NCBI RefSeq assembly: GCF_028737315.1
Contig: NZ_JAQZAO010000016.1
Coordinates: 34,506 to 98,505, forward strand
DNA from: Actinomycetospora lemnae
GTDB lineage: Bacteria; Actinomycetota; Actinomycetes; Mycobacteriales; Pseudonocardiaceae
Length of the DNA stretch: 64,000 nucleotides
Direction of reading: 5' to 3'
In this document: one piece after another, positions 7,805 through 16,265 of the stretch
Numbering within the stretch: position 1 is the first letter of the stretch
Layout of the letters: the number at the start of each line of letters is the position of its first letter
The notes under the pieces: model-generated
Database searches by the model: none
Told to the model about the DNA's origin: nothing
What the model saw: the letters and a program-made list of their open reading frames with translations, nothing else
Translations under genes and position numbers: made by a program

Positions 7805-8662
7805 CTAGAGACCCAGCTCCGTCGCGGCGCGCAGCGCGCCGTCGGCCCAGGCGGTGTGGCGGCCGTGGAACACCTCGGCCGCCCGGTGCCCGACCCACGG
7901 CGAGGGCAGCAGGGCGTCGGGGAGCCCGGGGTCGAGGAACGGGAAGCGGCGCCACGCGTCGACGAGGCGGACCTGCGCCGCGAGCGTCGCGGGGTCCTCG
8001 ACGGGCTCGAGGGCGGCGAAGCGGTCGACGAACTCCTCGTAGCGGGCCTCGAGGTCGCCGAGGTCCCAGGCACGCGCCGCGAGCTCCCCGGCCGTGAGCT
8101 CGCCGTGGTACTCGCCGGTGACGACGTGGGCGTCGGCCGGCCCGTGCTCGGCGAGCACCTCGCGGACCTCGTCGACCCGGTCCGGGTCGGGGGAGACCCA
8201 CATCCCGGCCGCGGGGGAGCCGAGCCCGGCCCACGCCAGGCGGGTGCGCAGGCGGTGGCGCCGGGCGCGCTGCTGCTCGGGGACGCTCGCGACGACCACG
8301 AGCCAGCGCCCGTCCCACGCCGTGCGCGTGCGGCCGTGCGCGTAGATGCGGGCGGCGCCCTCGGTGAGCAGGTCGCGGCCCCAGGGCGTGAGGTCCCAGC
8401 GCACCCGACGGCCGACCCGCTCCGAGACGAGCATCCCGTCGGCGGCCGTGCGGGCGAGGGCCTGGCGGGCCGACTTCTCCTCGACCCCGACGAGGCCCAG
8501 GACGTCGACGACGGTCTGCGTCCACACCGGCGCGCCGCGGGGCAGCACGAGCTCGCCGAGCACCGTGACCAGCAGCGAGCGCGCGCTGGTGGCGGCCACC
8601 TCGCGGCGCCGGGAGAACGGGTCCGGCCGCGCGTCGGGGGCGCTCTCGTCGAGGGTGGACAT
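7805..8662 (-). CDS. PaaX-family transcriptional regulator
   Basis: 285 residues in the PaaX pattern: an N-terminal winged helix '[18 protein letters not shown] ... [19 protein letters not shown]' (about residues 27-85), a middle '[20 protein letters not shown]' and a C-terminal PaaX_C '[17 protein letters not shown] ... AAEVFHG'. PaaX in other bacteria represses phenylacetate catabolism and is released by phenylacetyl-CoA. No paa genes lie here, though a PaaK-like ligase is at 1599, so a link is only suggestive. A -10 TAGGAT (8676-8671) eight bases before ATG 8662 suggests a leaderless start; GTG 8665 is an alternative. It diverges from bioA with 49 bases between them. Confidence 0.85.
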   Translation of the reverse strand: MSTLDESAPDARPDPFSRRREVAATSARSLLVTVLGELVLPRGAPVWTQTVVDVLGLVGVEEKSARQALARTAADGMLVSERVGRRVRWDLTPWGRDLLTEGAARIYAHGRTRTAWDGRWLVVVASVPEQQRARRHRLRTRLAWAGLGSPAAGMWVSPDPDRVDEVREVLAEHGPADAHVVTGEYHGELTAGELAARAWDLGDLEARYEEFVDRFAALEPVEDPATLAAQVRLVDAWRRFPFLDPGLPDALLPSPWVGHRAAEVFHGRHTAWADGALRAATELGL

Positions 8663-8699
8663 CACGGCCGATCCTAGGGCTCCTGTCCCGCTGCGCCGT

Positions 8700-8705
8700 T
8701 ACGGT
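8700..8705 (+). promoter_or_regulatory. -10 box of leaderless bioA
   Basis: TACGGT lies six bases before the bioA ATG at 8712, placing the likely start of transcription at the start codon. No convincing -35 is seen. The divergent PaaX -10 (TAGGAT) lies 24 bases away on the other strand. Confidence 0.5.
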
Positions 8706-8711
8706 GCGCGG

Positions 8712-10007
8712 ATGACGTCGCCGGAGACCGCGCCCCTGCCGCCCGCCCCGACGCTGCGGGAACGCGACCGGGCGCACGTCTGGCACCCCTACGGCCCGAT
8801 GCCGGGGCGGACCGACCCACTGGTGGTGCGCTCGGCGCGGGGCGTGCGGCTCACGCTCGACGACGGCCGCGAGCTCGTCGACGGCATGTCGTCGTGGTGG
8901 GCGGCCGTGCACGGCTACCGGCACCCGGCGCTCGACGAGGCCGTGACGCGGGCGACCGGCGCCATGAGCCACGTGATGTTCGGCGGCCTGACGCACGACC
9001 CGGCGGTGGCGCTCGCCGAGCGGCTGGTCGCGCTGACCCCGGAGCCGCTGGAACACGTGTTCCTCGCCGACTCGGGGTCGGTGTCGATCGAGGTCGCGCT
9101 GAAGATGTGCCTGCAGTACCAGCGCGCCCGCGGCCGCCCCGGGCGCACGCGGATGATGACCTGGCGCGGCGGCTACCACGGCGACACCTTCGGCGCGATG
9201 AGCGTCTGCGACCCCGAGGGCGGGATGCACGCGGCGTGGAGCGGGTTCCTGCCGCAGCAGGTGTTCGCCGACCGCCCGCCGTCGACCTACGACCCGGCCT
9301 ACGACGAGCACCTGCGCGCGGTGGCCGACGCCCACGCCGACGAGGTCGCCGGGATCGTCGTCGAGCCGGTGGTCCAGGGGGCGGGCGGGATGCGCTTCCA
9401 CGACCCCCGGCACCTGCGGGCGCTGCGGGAGATCGCCGACGCCCACGACCTCGTGCTGGTGTTCGACGAGATCGCCACCGGGTTCGGGCGCACCGGCACG
9501 CTCTTCGCCGCCGAGCAGGCCGGGGTCGCCCCGGACGTCATGTGCCTGGGCAAGGCCCTGACCGGCGGCTACCTGACGATGGCCGCCGCCCTGTGCACGC
9601 CGGCGGTCGCCACCGCGATCAGCGCGGGCGAGGCCGGGGGCCTCATGCACGGGCCGACGTTCATGGCCAACCCGCTCGCCGCGACCGTCGCGGCGGCGAG
9701 CGTCGACGAGCTGCTGCGTCGCGACTGGGCGGGCGAGGTCGCGGCGCTGGGCGCCGGCCTGCGCGAGTCCCTCGCCCCGGCGCGGGATGTCCCCGGGGTC
9801 CGCGACGTGCGGGTGCTGGGCGGCATCGGGGTGGTCCAGCTCGACCACCCCGTCGACGTGCCCGCCGCGCAGGCCGCCGCCGAGGAGCACGGGGTCTGGC
9901 TGCGCCCGTTCCGGGACCTCGTCTACGCCATGCCGCCCTACGTGACGCCGGCCGACGACGTCCTGCGGATCGGCGGCGCCATGGTCGCCGCGGCCCGGGT
10001 CGCCTGA
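8712..10007 (+). CDS. bioA: Adenosylmethionine-8-amino-7-oxononanoate aminotransferase
   Basis: 431 residues, the usual BioA length. It transfers an amino group from S-adenosylmethionine to KAPA, giving DAPA, the third-last step of biotin synthesis, with PLP. The N-terminal 'HVWHPYGPM' and '[17 protein letters not shown]' are BioA-specific; the PLP site shows '[17 protein letters not shown]' and the Schiff-base Lys in '[11 protein letters not shown]'. ATG 8712 is preferred over the longer upstream frame because a -10 TACGGT sits six bases before it. bioF, bioD and bioB follow but are separated from it by a transporter fusion and other genes, so this is a split biotin locus. Confidence 0.95.
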   Translation: MTSPETAPLPPAPTLRERDRAHVWHPYGPMPGRTDPLVVRSARGVRLTLDDGRELVDGMSSWWAAVHGYRHPALDEAVTRATGAMSHVMFGGLTHDPAVALAERLVALTPEPLEHVFLADSGSVSIEVALKMCLQYQRARGRPGRTRMMTWRGGYHGDTFGAMSVCDPEGGMHAAWSGFLPQQVFADRPPSTYDPAYDEHLRAVADAHADEVAGIVVEPVVQGAGGMRFHDPRHLRALREIADAHDLVLVFDEIATGFGRTGTLFAAEQAGVAPDVMCLGKALTGGYLTMAAALCTPAVATAISAGEAGGLMHGPTFMANPLAATVAAASVDELLRRDWAGEVAALGAGLRESLAPARDVPGVRDVRVLGGIGVVQLDHPVDVPAAQAAAEEHGVWLRPFRDLVYAMPPYVTPADDVLRIGGAMVAAARVA

Positions 10008-10026
10008 GCGCGGCGTGGCCCGCAGT

Positions 10027-10084
10027 GTGAACGCAGCGTGACGGGCGTGTGAGACGGCGATGAGACGGGCGTGAGGCGGTGTGA
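10027..10084. promoter_or_regulatory. Array of six TGA/TCA units at 11-base period
   Basis: On the plus strand TGA ends fall at 10030, 10041, 10052, 10063, 10074 and 10084, i.e. spacings of 11, 11, 11, 11 and 10. Units resemble GACGGGCGTGA. Read on the minus strand they are repeated TCAC/TCAT blocks, the layout bound head-to-tail by OmpR/PhoB-type response regulators (PHO boxes; mycobacterial PhoP TCAC repeats). The geometry is seen; the regulator is inferred. Confidence 0.5.
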
Positions 10085-10215
10085 CGTGCCTTCCCCGATC
10101 GCCCGATTCGCCCGAATCCACTCGGCCGGAGTAGCAGCACGCGCGTCCCGGTACGGACCGAGCGTGGCGGTGCCGACCGGGATGTCCAGCTCGAGGCTGG
10201 GTCACACTCGGTCGT

Positions 10216-10230
10216 GGTACCGCGGGTACC
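10216..10230. repeat. Palindrome GGTACC-GCG-GGTACC
   Basis: Two copies of the self-complementary GGTACC flank GCG, so the site is both a direct and an inverted repeat. It lies 254 bases before the SulP fusion start and could be an operator. Confidence 0.4.
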
Positions 10231-10424
10231 GCTCGACCCGGTCTGATCGGAACGCTCGGTGACGATCAACTCGCCGCGGCGGGCAGGGGTGTCCCGCCGG
10301 TAGGGCAGAGTGATCGACAGCGCCCCGGCCCGTCGCGACGACGTCGCGGTGGTGACGCCGGGTGACCACGACGAGGTGGTCGCCGGCGGCGTCGTGGGCG
10401 TCCCCCGACGCTGCAGAGATCCCC

Positions 10425-10444
10425 GGTGATCGTCGCCGATCACC
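10425..10444. promoter_or_regulatory. Stem-loop before the SulP-carbonic anhydrase gene
   Basis: GGTGATCG and CGATCACC form a perfect 8-base stem with a TCGC loop, 39 bases before the ATG. No T-run follows. It could be a leader hairpin or an operator. Confidence 0.45.
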
Positions 10445-10483
10445 CCCCGCCGGGCCGGTCCACGGCCCCCCGACGGAGGACCC

Positions 10484-12895
10484 ATGACCACCGGAGCGAC
10501 CGCCGTGCCCGCGGACCCCGCGGGCGATCCCGTCCCCGACCGCGACACCCCGACCTGGCGCGAGAAGCTGCGCGCCGACGTCCCCGCCTCCCTCGTCGTC
10601 TTCCTCGTCGCCGTGCCCCTCTCGCTGGGCATCGCGGTGGCCTCGGACGCGCCCCTGACCGCGGGGCTGATCGCCGCCGCGGTCGGCGGCATCGTCGCGG
10701 GCGCGCTCGGCGGCTCCGTGCTGCAGGTCAGCGGGCCCGCGGCCGGCCTCACCGTCGTCGTCGCCGACCTCGTCGGCCGCTTCGGCTGGGGCGTCACCTG
10801 CGCGATCACGGTCGCCGCCGGTGTGCTGCAGGTGCTCTTCGGCCTGACGCGGACCGGGCGCGCCGCGCTCGCGATCTCCCCGGCCGTCGTGCACGGGATG
10901 CTCGCCGGCATCGGCGTCGTCATCGTGCTCGGCCAGCTGCACGTCGTCCTCGGCGGCGAGCAGCAGGACGACGCGATCGCCAACGTCCTCGCCCTGCCCG
11001 GGCAGCTCCTGGGCCTGCACGGCCCCGCGGCGGTCCTCGGCCTGGCCGTCATCGCGATCCTCCTGGCCTGGCCGCGGCTGCCCCGGTCCCTGCCGGGCTG
11101 GGTGCGCGGCATCCCGGCGCCGCTGCTCGCCGTCGTCCTCGTCACCGTCGTCGCCGCGGCGCTCGCGCTGCCGGTGGAGCGGGTGGAGATCGGCGGCTCG
11201 CTGCTCGACGCCGTCACGCCACCGGTGCTGCCTGACGGTCAGTGGGGCGCGTTCGCGGTCGGCGTGCTGACGATCGCGATCATCGCCAGCGTCGAGAGCC
11301 TGCTCTCCGCGGTGGCCGTCGACCGGATGCACACCGGCCCCAGGTCCGATCTCGACCGCGAGCTCATCGGCCAGGGCGCGGGCAACACCCTCTCGGGCCT
11401 GCTCGGCGGCCTGCCGATCACCGGCGTCATCGTGCGCAGCTCGACCAACGTCGCGGCGGGCGCGAGGAGCCGCGTCTCGGCGGTGCTGCACGGCGTGTGG
11501 ATCGTCGTGTTCTCGGTGGCGCTGCTGGGGCTCGTCGAGCAGATCCCGATGGCCGTGCTGGCCGGGCTGCTCGTGGTGATCGGCGCGCGGCTGGTCAAGC
11601 TCGCCCACATGCGCGAGCTGCACCGCCACGGCGAGCTGCCGGTGTACCTCGTGACGATCGCCGGCGTCGTGCTCACCGACCTGCTCACCGGCGTGGTCGC
11701 GGGGCTCGTGCTCGCCCTGCTGCTGGTGCTGCGCCGCGTGGTGTGGGCGTCGATCGAGGTCCAGGAGCCGCCCAGCTCGACAGCCGCGGACCCCGACGAC
11801 CGGCTCGGCGGCGCGCGCCCGTGGCACGTCGTCGTCGAGGGCGCCCTGTGCTTCCCGTCGATCCCGCGCCTGGCCCGCCGCCTCGGCCAGGTGCCGGCCG
11901 GCGCGCCGGTCGTGGTCGACCTCGTCACCGACTACCTCGACCACGCCGCCTACGACCACCTCTCGGAGTGGATCGAGCGCCACGAGCAGGGCGGCGGGCA
12001 CGTGCGCGTGGACGAGGTCGGGACGATGGGCCTGCTCGACCGGCGCGCGGCGTCGAACGGCGGGCCCGGCGACCGGCGTCCCGGGCCGGTGCCGCGGTTC
12101 CTGTCGCCGTGGTCGGTGTGGCAGGCGGGACACGACGCGACGTACGGGCACGGTGCCGGCCACGGGCACGAGGACGAGGTCGACGACCCCATCCTCACCG
12201 GGCTGCGCGAGTACCACCGCCGGGCGGCCGGGCTGGTCGCGCCGTACCTGTCCGACCTCGCCGACCGGCAGGCGCCGTACGCGTTCTTCCTGACCTGCTC
12301 GGACTCGCGGGTCGTGCCGAACGTGATCACCTCGAGCGGGCCCGGCGACCTGTTCACCGTCCGCAACGTCGGCAACCTGGCGCCGGTCGGCGGGGACACC
12401 TCGGTGGCGGCGTCGGTGGAGTACGCGCTCGACGTCCTCGAGGTGCCGACGCTCGTGGTCTGCGGGCACTCGGGCTGTGGGGCGATGACCGCCGCGCTGC
12501 GCGGGACCGGCGGCGACGGCGTGCTCGGGCGCTGGCTCGACGGTGCCGGCGAGAGCGTCGCGCGGTGGCGCGCCGGTCACCCCGTGGCGACGCAGGCCGC
12601 GGCGCGCGGGGCGTCGGACGTCGACCAGCTCGCGATGGTCAACGTCGCCGTCCAGCTCGAGCGGCTGCGCGAGCACCCCGCGGTGGCGCGGGCGCTGGCG
12701 GCCGGGCGCGTGCGGCTGGTGGGGCTGTACTTCGACATCGCCACCGCGCGCATGTCGGTGCTGGACGAGGACCGCTTCGTCCCGGCCTCGCGCGACCGCC
12801 TCGGCGCCGGCGCGTCCGGCACCCCCGGCGCCTCCGGCACCCCCGGCGACCCCGCGACCTCGGCGATCCCCGTCCCGGCGGTCGACCCGTCCTGA
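10484..12895 (+). CDS. SulP-family anion transporter fused to beta-carbonic anhydrase
   Basis: 803 residues. Residues ~30-420 are a SulP permease with 'PASLVVFLVAVPLSLGIAVAS', about 11-12 helices and 'LPITGVIVRSSTNVAAGARS'; a degenerate STAS segment follows (~430-520). Residues ~560-775 are a complete beta-class carbonic anhydrase: Zn ligands Cys605 (in 'TCSDSRV'), His662 and Cys665 (in 'CGHSGCG'), catalytic dyad Asp607/Arg609. M. tuberculosis Rv3273 has the same architecture. The likely job is bicarbonate uptake at the membrane, with interconversion of CO2 and bicarbonate on the inner face. ATG 10484 has GGAGGA ~5 bases before it. The C-terminal ~30 residues are low-complexity Gly/Pro/Thr. 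Its place among biotin genes may matter, because biotin carboxylases use bicarbonate. Confidence 0.9.
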   Translation: MTTGATAVPADPAGDPVPDRDTPTWREKLRADVPASLVVFLVAVPLSLGIAVASDAPLTAGLIAAAVGGIVAGALGGSVLQVSGPAAGLTVVVADLVGRFGWGVTCAITVAAGVLQVLFGLTRTGRAALAISPAVVHGMLAGIGVVIVLGQLHVVLGGEQQDDAIANVLALPGQLLGLHGPAAVLGLAVIAILLAWPRLPRSLPGWVRGIPAPLLAVVLVTVVAAALALPVERVEIGGSLLDAVTPPVLPDGQWGAFAVGVLTIAIIASVESLLSAVAVDRMHTGPRSDLDRELIGQGAGNTLSGLLGGLPITGVIVRSSTNVAAGARSRVSAVLHGVWIVVFSVALLGLVEQIPMAVLAGLLVVIGARLVKLAHMRELHRHGELPVYLVTIAGVVLTDLLTGVVAGLVLALLLVLRRVVWASIEVQEPPSSTAADPDDRLGGARPWHVVVEGALCFPSIPRLARRLGQVPAGAPVVVDLVTDYLDHAAYDHLSEWIERHEQGGGHVRVDEVGTMGLLDRRAASNGGPGDRRPGPVPRFLSPWSVWQAGHDATYGHGAGHGHEDEVDDPILTGLREYHRRAAGLVAPYLSDLADRQAPYAFFLTCSDSRVVPNVITSSGPGDLFTVRNVGNLAPVGGDTSVAASVEYALDVLEVPTLVVCGHSGCGAMTAALRGTGGDGVLGRWLDGAGESVARWRAGHPVATQAAARGASDVDQLAMVNVAVQLERLREHPAVARALAAGRVRLVGLYFDIATARMSVLDEDRFVPASRDRLGAGASGTPGASGTPGDPATSAIPVPAVDPS

Positions 12896-12900
12896 CCCCT

Positions 12901-12944
12901 ACGTGAGCAGTTGGCACGGCTATAGGCGTGCCAACTGCTCACGT
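12901..12944. terminator. 18-base-pair hairpin between convergent genes
   Basis: Perfect stem: 12901-12918 pairs with 12927-12944 (arms start ACGTGAGCAG and end CTGCTCACGT), loop GCTATAGG. It begins five bases after the SulP fusion stop and its right arm contains the stop codon (12939-12941) of the convergent LLM gene. There is no T-tract, which is usual for actinobacterial terminators. It probably ends transcription in both directions, though it could also be a mobile palindrome. Confidence 0.7.
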
Positions 12945-14033
12945 ACCGGTGATCGTCGCGCGGGCCGGGGCGTCGTCGGCGGCCTGGATCGTCGCGGCGA
13001 GGTCGCGCAGGGTCGCGCGGTCGGCGTCGTCCCGGACGGCCACGGAGAACTCGACGTCGGTGACCACGTCGCGGTAGCGCTCGAGCAGCCGCTCGCCGAT
13101 CTCGTCGTACGTGCCGATCACCGCGAACCGGTGCAGCGTCTCGTCGTCGATCATCGCCGGGAGGTCCTCCCAGCGCTGGGCCTTCGACAGCTCCTTGGCC
13201 TCGTTCGCGAGGTCGCCCAGGCCGAGGTGCTCGAACGCCGCGCGGTAGCCGGGCGTCGAGGCGTAGAAGGAGATGCGGGCGCGGGCGTCGCGGACCTTCG
13301 GCACCAGCTCGGACTCCGTGCGCGCCGAGGCCACCAGCGGCTTCATCGCCACCCGGAACCCGTCGAGCGGGCGCCCGCCGCGTGCCGCGCCCCGGCGGAC
13401 CGCGGGCAGCATCACCTCGCGGATGTACGACGGCGTGCACACCGGGTGCGGGCGCACGCCGTCGGCGACCTCGCCCGCCACCGCGCACATGTTCGTGTTC
13501 ACCGCCGCGAGGTGGATCGGGATGTCGGGGTGCTCGATCGGCCCGGCGTCGAACAGCGGCACCATGAGGTCGAGGTCGTAGTGCTCGCCGTGGTGGTCCA
13601 GCGGCGCGCCGGTCTGCCAGGTCGCCCACACCGCGCGCATCGCCCGCACGTAGTCGCGCATCCACGGCGCCGGCGGGTGCCACGCCACCCCGTAGCGCCG
13701 GCGGATGTGCCCGCGCACCTGCGTCCCGAGGCCGAGCGTGAACCGCCCGCCGGAGAGCTTCTGCTGCGTCCAGGCCTGCAGCGCCATGACCGTCGGGCTG
13801 CGCGGGAACGCGATGGTCACCGCGGTGCCGGTCCGCAGCGTCGACGTGGCGGTCGCGGCGAGGGCGAGCACGACGAAGGGGTCGTCCTTGGTCTCCTCGA
13901 CCGCCAGGCCGCCGTAGCCCAGCTCCTCGAGCATCGCGGCGTCCCGCGCGACGGTCGCGAGGTCCAGCGGGGTGTCCGGGGTCCGCAGGCCCGGGTCGAC
14001 CTTCCCCAGCGGCAGGAGCGTCTCGAGGCGCAT
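12939..14033 (-). CDS. LLM-class (luciferase-like) F420-dependent oxidoreductase
   Basis: 364 residues. Family marks are 'MLEELGYGGLAVEETKDDPFV', 'GTAVTIAFPRSPTVMA', 'LSGGRFTLGLGTQVRGHIRRRYG' and 'WQTGAPLDHHGEHYDLDL', the pattern of actinobacterial F420-type flavin-fold TIM barrels. Such enzymes pass a hydride from F420H2 (or FMN) to an organic substrate; the substrate here is unknown. A -10 TACGGT lies six bases before the ATG on the minus strand, so the message is probably leaderless. It diverges from bioF with only 23 bases between the starts, and its stop codon lies in the hairpin at 12901-12944. Confidence 0.8.
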   Translation of the reverse strand: MRLETLLPLGKVDPGLRTPDTPLDLATVARDAAMLEELGYGGLAVEETKDDPFVVLALAATATSTLRTGTAVTIAFPRSPTVMALQAWTQQKLSGGRFTLGLGTQVRGHIRRRYGVAWHPPAPWMRDYVRAMRAVWATWQTGAPLDHHGEHYDLDLMVPLFDAGPIEHPDIPIHLAAVNTNMCAVAGEVADGVRPHPVCTPSYIREVMLPAVRRGAARGGRPLDGFRVAMKPLVASARTESELVPKVRDARARISFYASTPGYRAAFEHLGLGDLANEAKELSKAQRWEDLPAMIDDETLHRFAVIGTYDEIGERLLERYRDVVTDVEFSVAVRDDADRATLRDLAATIQAADDAPARATITGT

Positions 14034-14039
14034 CCGGTC

Positions 14040-14049
14040 ACCGTAGGGT
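14040..14049. promoter_or_regulatory. Back-to-back -10 boxes of the LLM gene and bioF
   Basis: The ten bases ACCGTAGGGT hold TAGGGT on the plus strand (14044-14049, seven bases before bioF GTG 14057) and TACGGT on the minus strand (14045-14040, six bases before LLM ATG 14033). Both boxes use the same TA at 14044-14045, so polymerase should not be able to open both at once. Confidence 0.55.
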
Positions 14050-14056
14050 GGCCGCC

Positions 14057-15217
14057 GTGGGCTGGCTGGGTGCGTGGCTGGAGCAGACGGCGGCGTCGCG
14101 CGCGGAGGCGGGGCTGCGGCGCACGCTGCGCCCGCGGGATGTCGCCGACCCCGTCGTCGACCTCGCCTCCAACGACTACCTCGGCCTCGCCCGCGACCCG
14201 CGCGTCGTCGACGCGGGGGTGGACGCGCTGCGCGCGTGGGGCGCCGGCTCCACGGGGTCGCGGCTGGTCACGGGGTCGACGCGGCTGCACGGCGAGCTCG
14301 AGGAGGCCCTCGCCGACTTCACCGGCAGCGCCGCCGCCCTCGTCTTCTCCTCGGGCTACACCGCGAACCTGGGTGCCGTGACGGCGCTGTCGGGCCGGGG
14401 CGCGCTCGTGGTCTCCGACGTCGCCGCGCACGCCTCGCTGGTCGACGCCGCGCGGCTCTCGCGCGCCCGGGTCGAGGTGGCCCGGTGCACCGACCCCGCG
14501 GTCGTCGACCAGGTCCTCGCGGCGCGGGAGGAGCCCCGCGCGCTCGTCGTCGTCGACGGCGTGGACAGCGTCGACGGCGGGATCGCGCCGCTCGCGGAGC
14601 TGCACGCGGTGTGCCGCGCGCGCGACGCCGTGCTGCTCGTCGACGACGCGCACGGGCTGGGCGTCCGCGGGCCCGGTGGCCGCGGCACGCTCACCGAGGC
14701 GGGCCTGGCCGGCGCGGCGGACGTGGTGCTGACCGCGACACTGTCGAAGTCGCTGGGCAGCCAGGGCGGGGTGGTGCTCGCCGCGCGGGCGGTGGTCGAG
14801 CACCTCGTCGACACCGCCCGGCCGTTCATCTTCGACACCGGCCTCGCTCCGGCCGCCGCGGGTGCGGCGCTCGCCGCGCTGGAGATCGTGCGCGGCGAGC
14901 CCGACCGGGTCGCCGCCCTGCACGCCGCCGCGGCCTCGGTGGCGGCGTCCGCGCGGGCCGCGGCGCCCGGGCTCGACGTGCCGGCGCCGACCGCGGCGAT
15001 GGTGCCCGTCGTGCTCGGCGACCCCGCGGTGGCCCTCGGCGCCGCGGCGAGCTGCGCCGAGCACGGGCTGCGCGCCGGCTGCTTCCGCCCGCCCTCGGTG
15101 CCGCCGGGCACCTCGCGGCTGCGCCTCACCGCGCGGGCCGACCTCACCGCCGACGACCTCGCGCTCGTCGACCAGGTGCTGCACAAGGTGCTCGGCCCGA
15201 TCGTCGCCCCCGCCTAG
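14057..15217 (+). CDS. bioF: 8-amino-7-oxononanoate synthase
   Basis: 386 residues, a normal BioF. It condenses pimeloyl-ACP or -CoA with L-alanine to KAPA using PLP. Seen: 'LASNDYLGLARDPRV', 'GAGSTGSRLVTGSTRLHGELE' (residues ~74-94), 'LVDDAHGLGVRGPGGRGT' and the Schiff-base Lys in 'LTATLSKSLGSQGG'. GTG 14057 is chosen over GTG 14048 because a -10 TAGGGT lies seven bases upstream and because 14048 would overlap that box. The reverse complement strand carries the divergent LLM gene. It is separated from bioD by the MEDS signalling pair. Confidence 0.92.
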   Translation: MGWLGAWLEQTAASRAEAGLRRTLRPRDVADPVVDLASNDYLGLARDPRVVDAGVDALRAWGAGSTGSRLVTGSTRLHGELEEALADFTGSAAALVFSSGYTANLGAVTALSGRGALVVSDVAAHASLVDAARLSRARVEVARCTDPAVVDQVLAAREEPRALVVVDGVDSVDGGIAPLAELHAVCRARDAVLLVDDAHGLGVRGPGGRGTLTEAGLAGAADVVLTATLSKSLGSQGGVVLAARAVVEHLVDTARPFIFDTGLAPAAAGAALAALEIVRGEPDRVAALHAAAASVAASARAAAPGLDVPAPTAAMVPVVLGDPAVALGAAASCAEHGLRAGCFRPPSVPPGTSRLRLTARADLTADDLALVDQVLHKVLGPIVAPA

Positions 15218-15310
15218 CCCGGACGGCCGAGCGGTGATTCCCCTCGTGGGCCTCGGGCACCCCCGGGCGGGCGTGTCCACGTTCCCCTGAAATACGCAGC
15301 GTGGTCGAAA

Positions 15311-15337
15311 GGTTCACGAATCGTGGTTTCGGGGTAC
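15311..15337 (+). promoter_or_regulatory. SigB/SigF-like promoter of the MEDS pair
   Basis: GGTTCA (15311-15316), a 15-base spacer and GGGTAC (15332-15337) fit the actinobacterial general-stress sigma consensus GNNT-N14-16-GGGTAC. It lies 52 bases before the STAS gene start. STAS and anti-sigma-like genes are typical members of such regulons, which supports the match. Confidence 0.5.
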
Positions 15338-15389
15338 TCGTGGTGTCGCTCGGCGCGAGCCGGGGCGAGGACGGCCGGAGGGAGGGCGC

Positions 15390-16265
15390 GTGGCGACACT
15401 CCTGCGTGCGGACCCCGGCCTCCACGAGGTCCGGTCCCGGCACACGCTGCTCGTTGCCGCGGGCGTCGAGCACGGCCGTCGTGGCACCGCCTCATGGATC
15501 GAGCGCGAGCTGGCGCTCGGGGCGAAGGTCCTCTACAAGGGCTGGCTCCCGGCCGGCCAGCGCCCCGACCAGCACTGGATCGCCGGACCCGCCGGACCGC
15601 GGGGCGCCCGGGACGCGCTCGCGACGGGCCAGATGGAGTTCCTCGACCTGCCGACCGTCGTCGAACGCACGGGGGTGACGGCCGAGGGCGTGACGGCGCT
15701 GTTCCGCGACGAGGTGGCCCGCGCCTTCGAGGACGCCTGGCCCACCGTCGCGCTGACGCAGGAGAGCCCGGGGCTCCCGCTGGCCGACGACGCCGTCCTC
15801 GCCGCGTACACCGCCTGGGAGGGCGGGTTCGACGTCCTCGCCGACGAGGGCCCGGTCCGCACGCTCTGTCAGCTCAGCGTCCCGGACGAGGACGAGGCCG
15901 CGATCTGGGAGACGGTCGCGGTGCACCACCGCGACCTCGTCGACGACGTCTGGTCGGCGAGCATCGCCTGCGGGCGGTGGCGACCGAGCGGCGACCTCGA
16001 CGCGCACGTGGCCCGCCGCTTCGGGGCCGCGGTGCACGGCGCCCTGCGCGCCGCGCGCGCCCACGAGACCGGCCCCGACCTGCACCTCGACCTGTCGGCC
16101 GTCGACTTCATGGACGTCGCCTGCGCCGAGATCCTCATGCTCGCGGCCCGGTCCGCGCCGGCGGGCCAGCACGTGGTCCTGCACGGCGGCTCGCGCTTCC
16201 TGCGCCGGCTGTTCGACGCCGTGGGCCGGCCCGCCTCGGTGCGCGAGAGCGGGGACGCGCCGTGA
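15390..16265 (+). CDS. MEDS-domain sensor fused to STAS domain
   Basis: 291 residues. The N-terminal ~165 residues look like a MEDS (DcmR sensory) domain: 'RHTLLVAAGVEHGRRGTASWIERELALGAKVLYKGW' and an acidic helical middle. Residues ~200-285 form an STAS domain: 'LHLDLSAVDFMDVACAEILMLAARSAP', where the phospho-acceptor Ser of anti-anti-sigma factors would be; the position reads 'FMDVACAE', so the classic Ser is replaced by Ala. The GTG at 15390 follows GGAGGG. The stop overlaps the next start (GTGA), so the two proteins are probably made in fixed ratio. A role in stress sigma control through partner switching is inferred. Confidence 0.7.
   Translation: MATLLRADPGLHEVRSRHTLLVAAGVEHGRRGTASWIERELALGAKVLYKGWLPAGQRPDQHWIAGPAGPRGARDALATGQMEFLDLPTVVERTGVTAEGVTALFRDEVARAFEDAWPTVALTQESPGLPLADDAVLAAYTAWEGGFDVLADEGPVRTLCQLSVPDEDEAAIWETVAVHHRDLVDDVWSASIACGRWRPSGDLDAHVARRFGAAVHGALRAARAHETGPDLHLDLSAVDFMDVACAEILMLAARSAPAGQHVVLHGGSRFLRRLFDAVGRPASVRESGDAP

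Larger units (their letters stand above)
10008..10483. other. Long intergenic region between bioA and the SulP fusion
   Basis: 476 bases with no credible gene. It holds a run of six 11-base-period TGA repeats (10027-10084), a perfect GGTACC-GCG-GGTACC repeat (10216-10230) and a stem-loop (10425-10444). A 63-codon frame at 10071-10262 has no SD, no leaderless -10 and poor codon character, and was not accepted. No clear sigma-A promoter for the downstream gene was recognised. Confidence 0.6.

Noticed and set aside
8346..8711. Long N-terminal extension of bioA
   Set aside because: It runs antisense through the PaaX gene; the -10 TACGGT and BioA homology both start the protein at 8712.
10071..10262. 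63-codon frame in the bioA-SulP spacer
   Set aside because: No ribosome binding site, no leaderless -10, and it overlaps the 11-base repeat array; composition is not gene-like.
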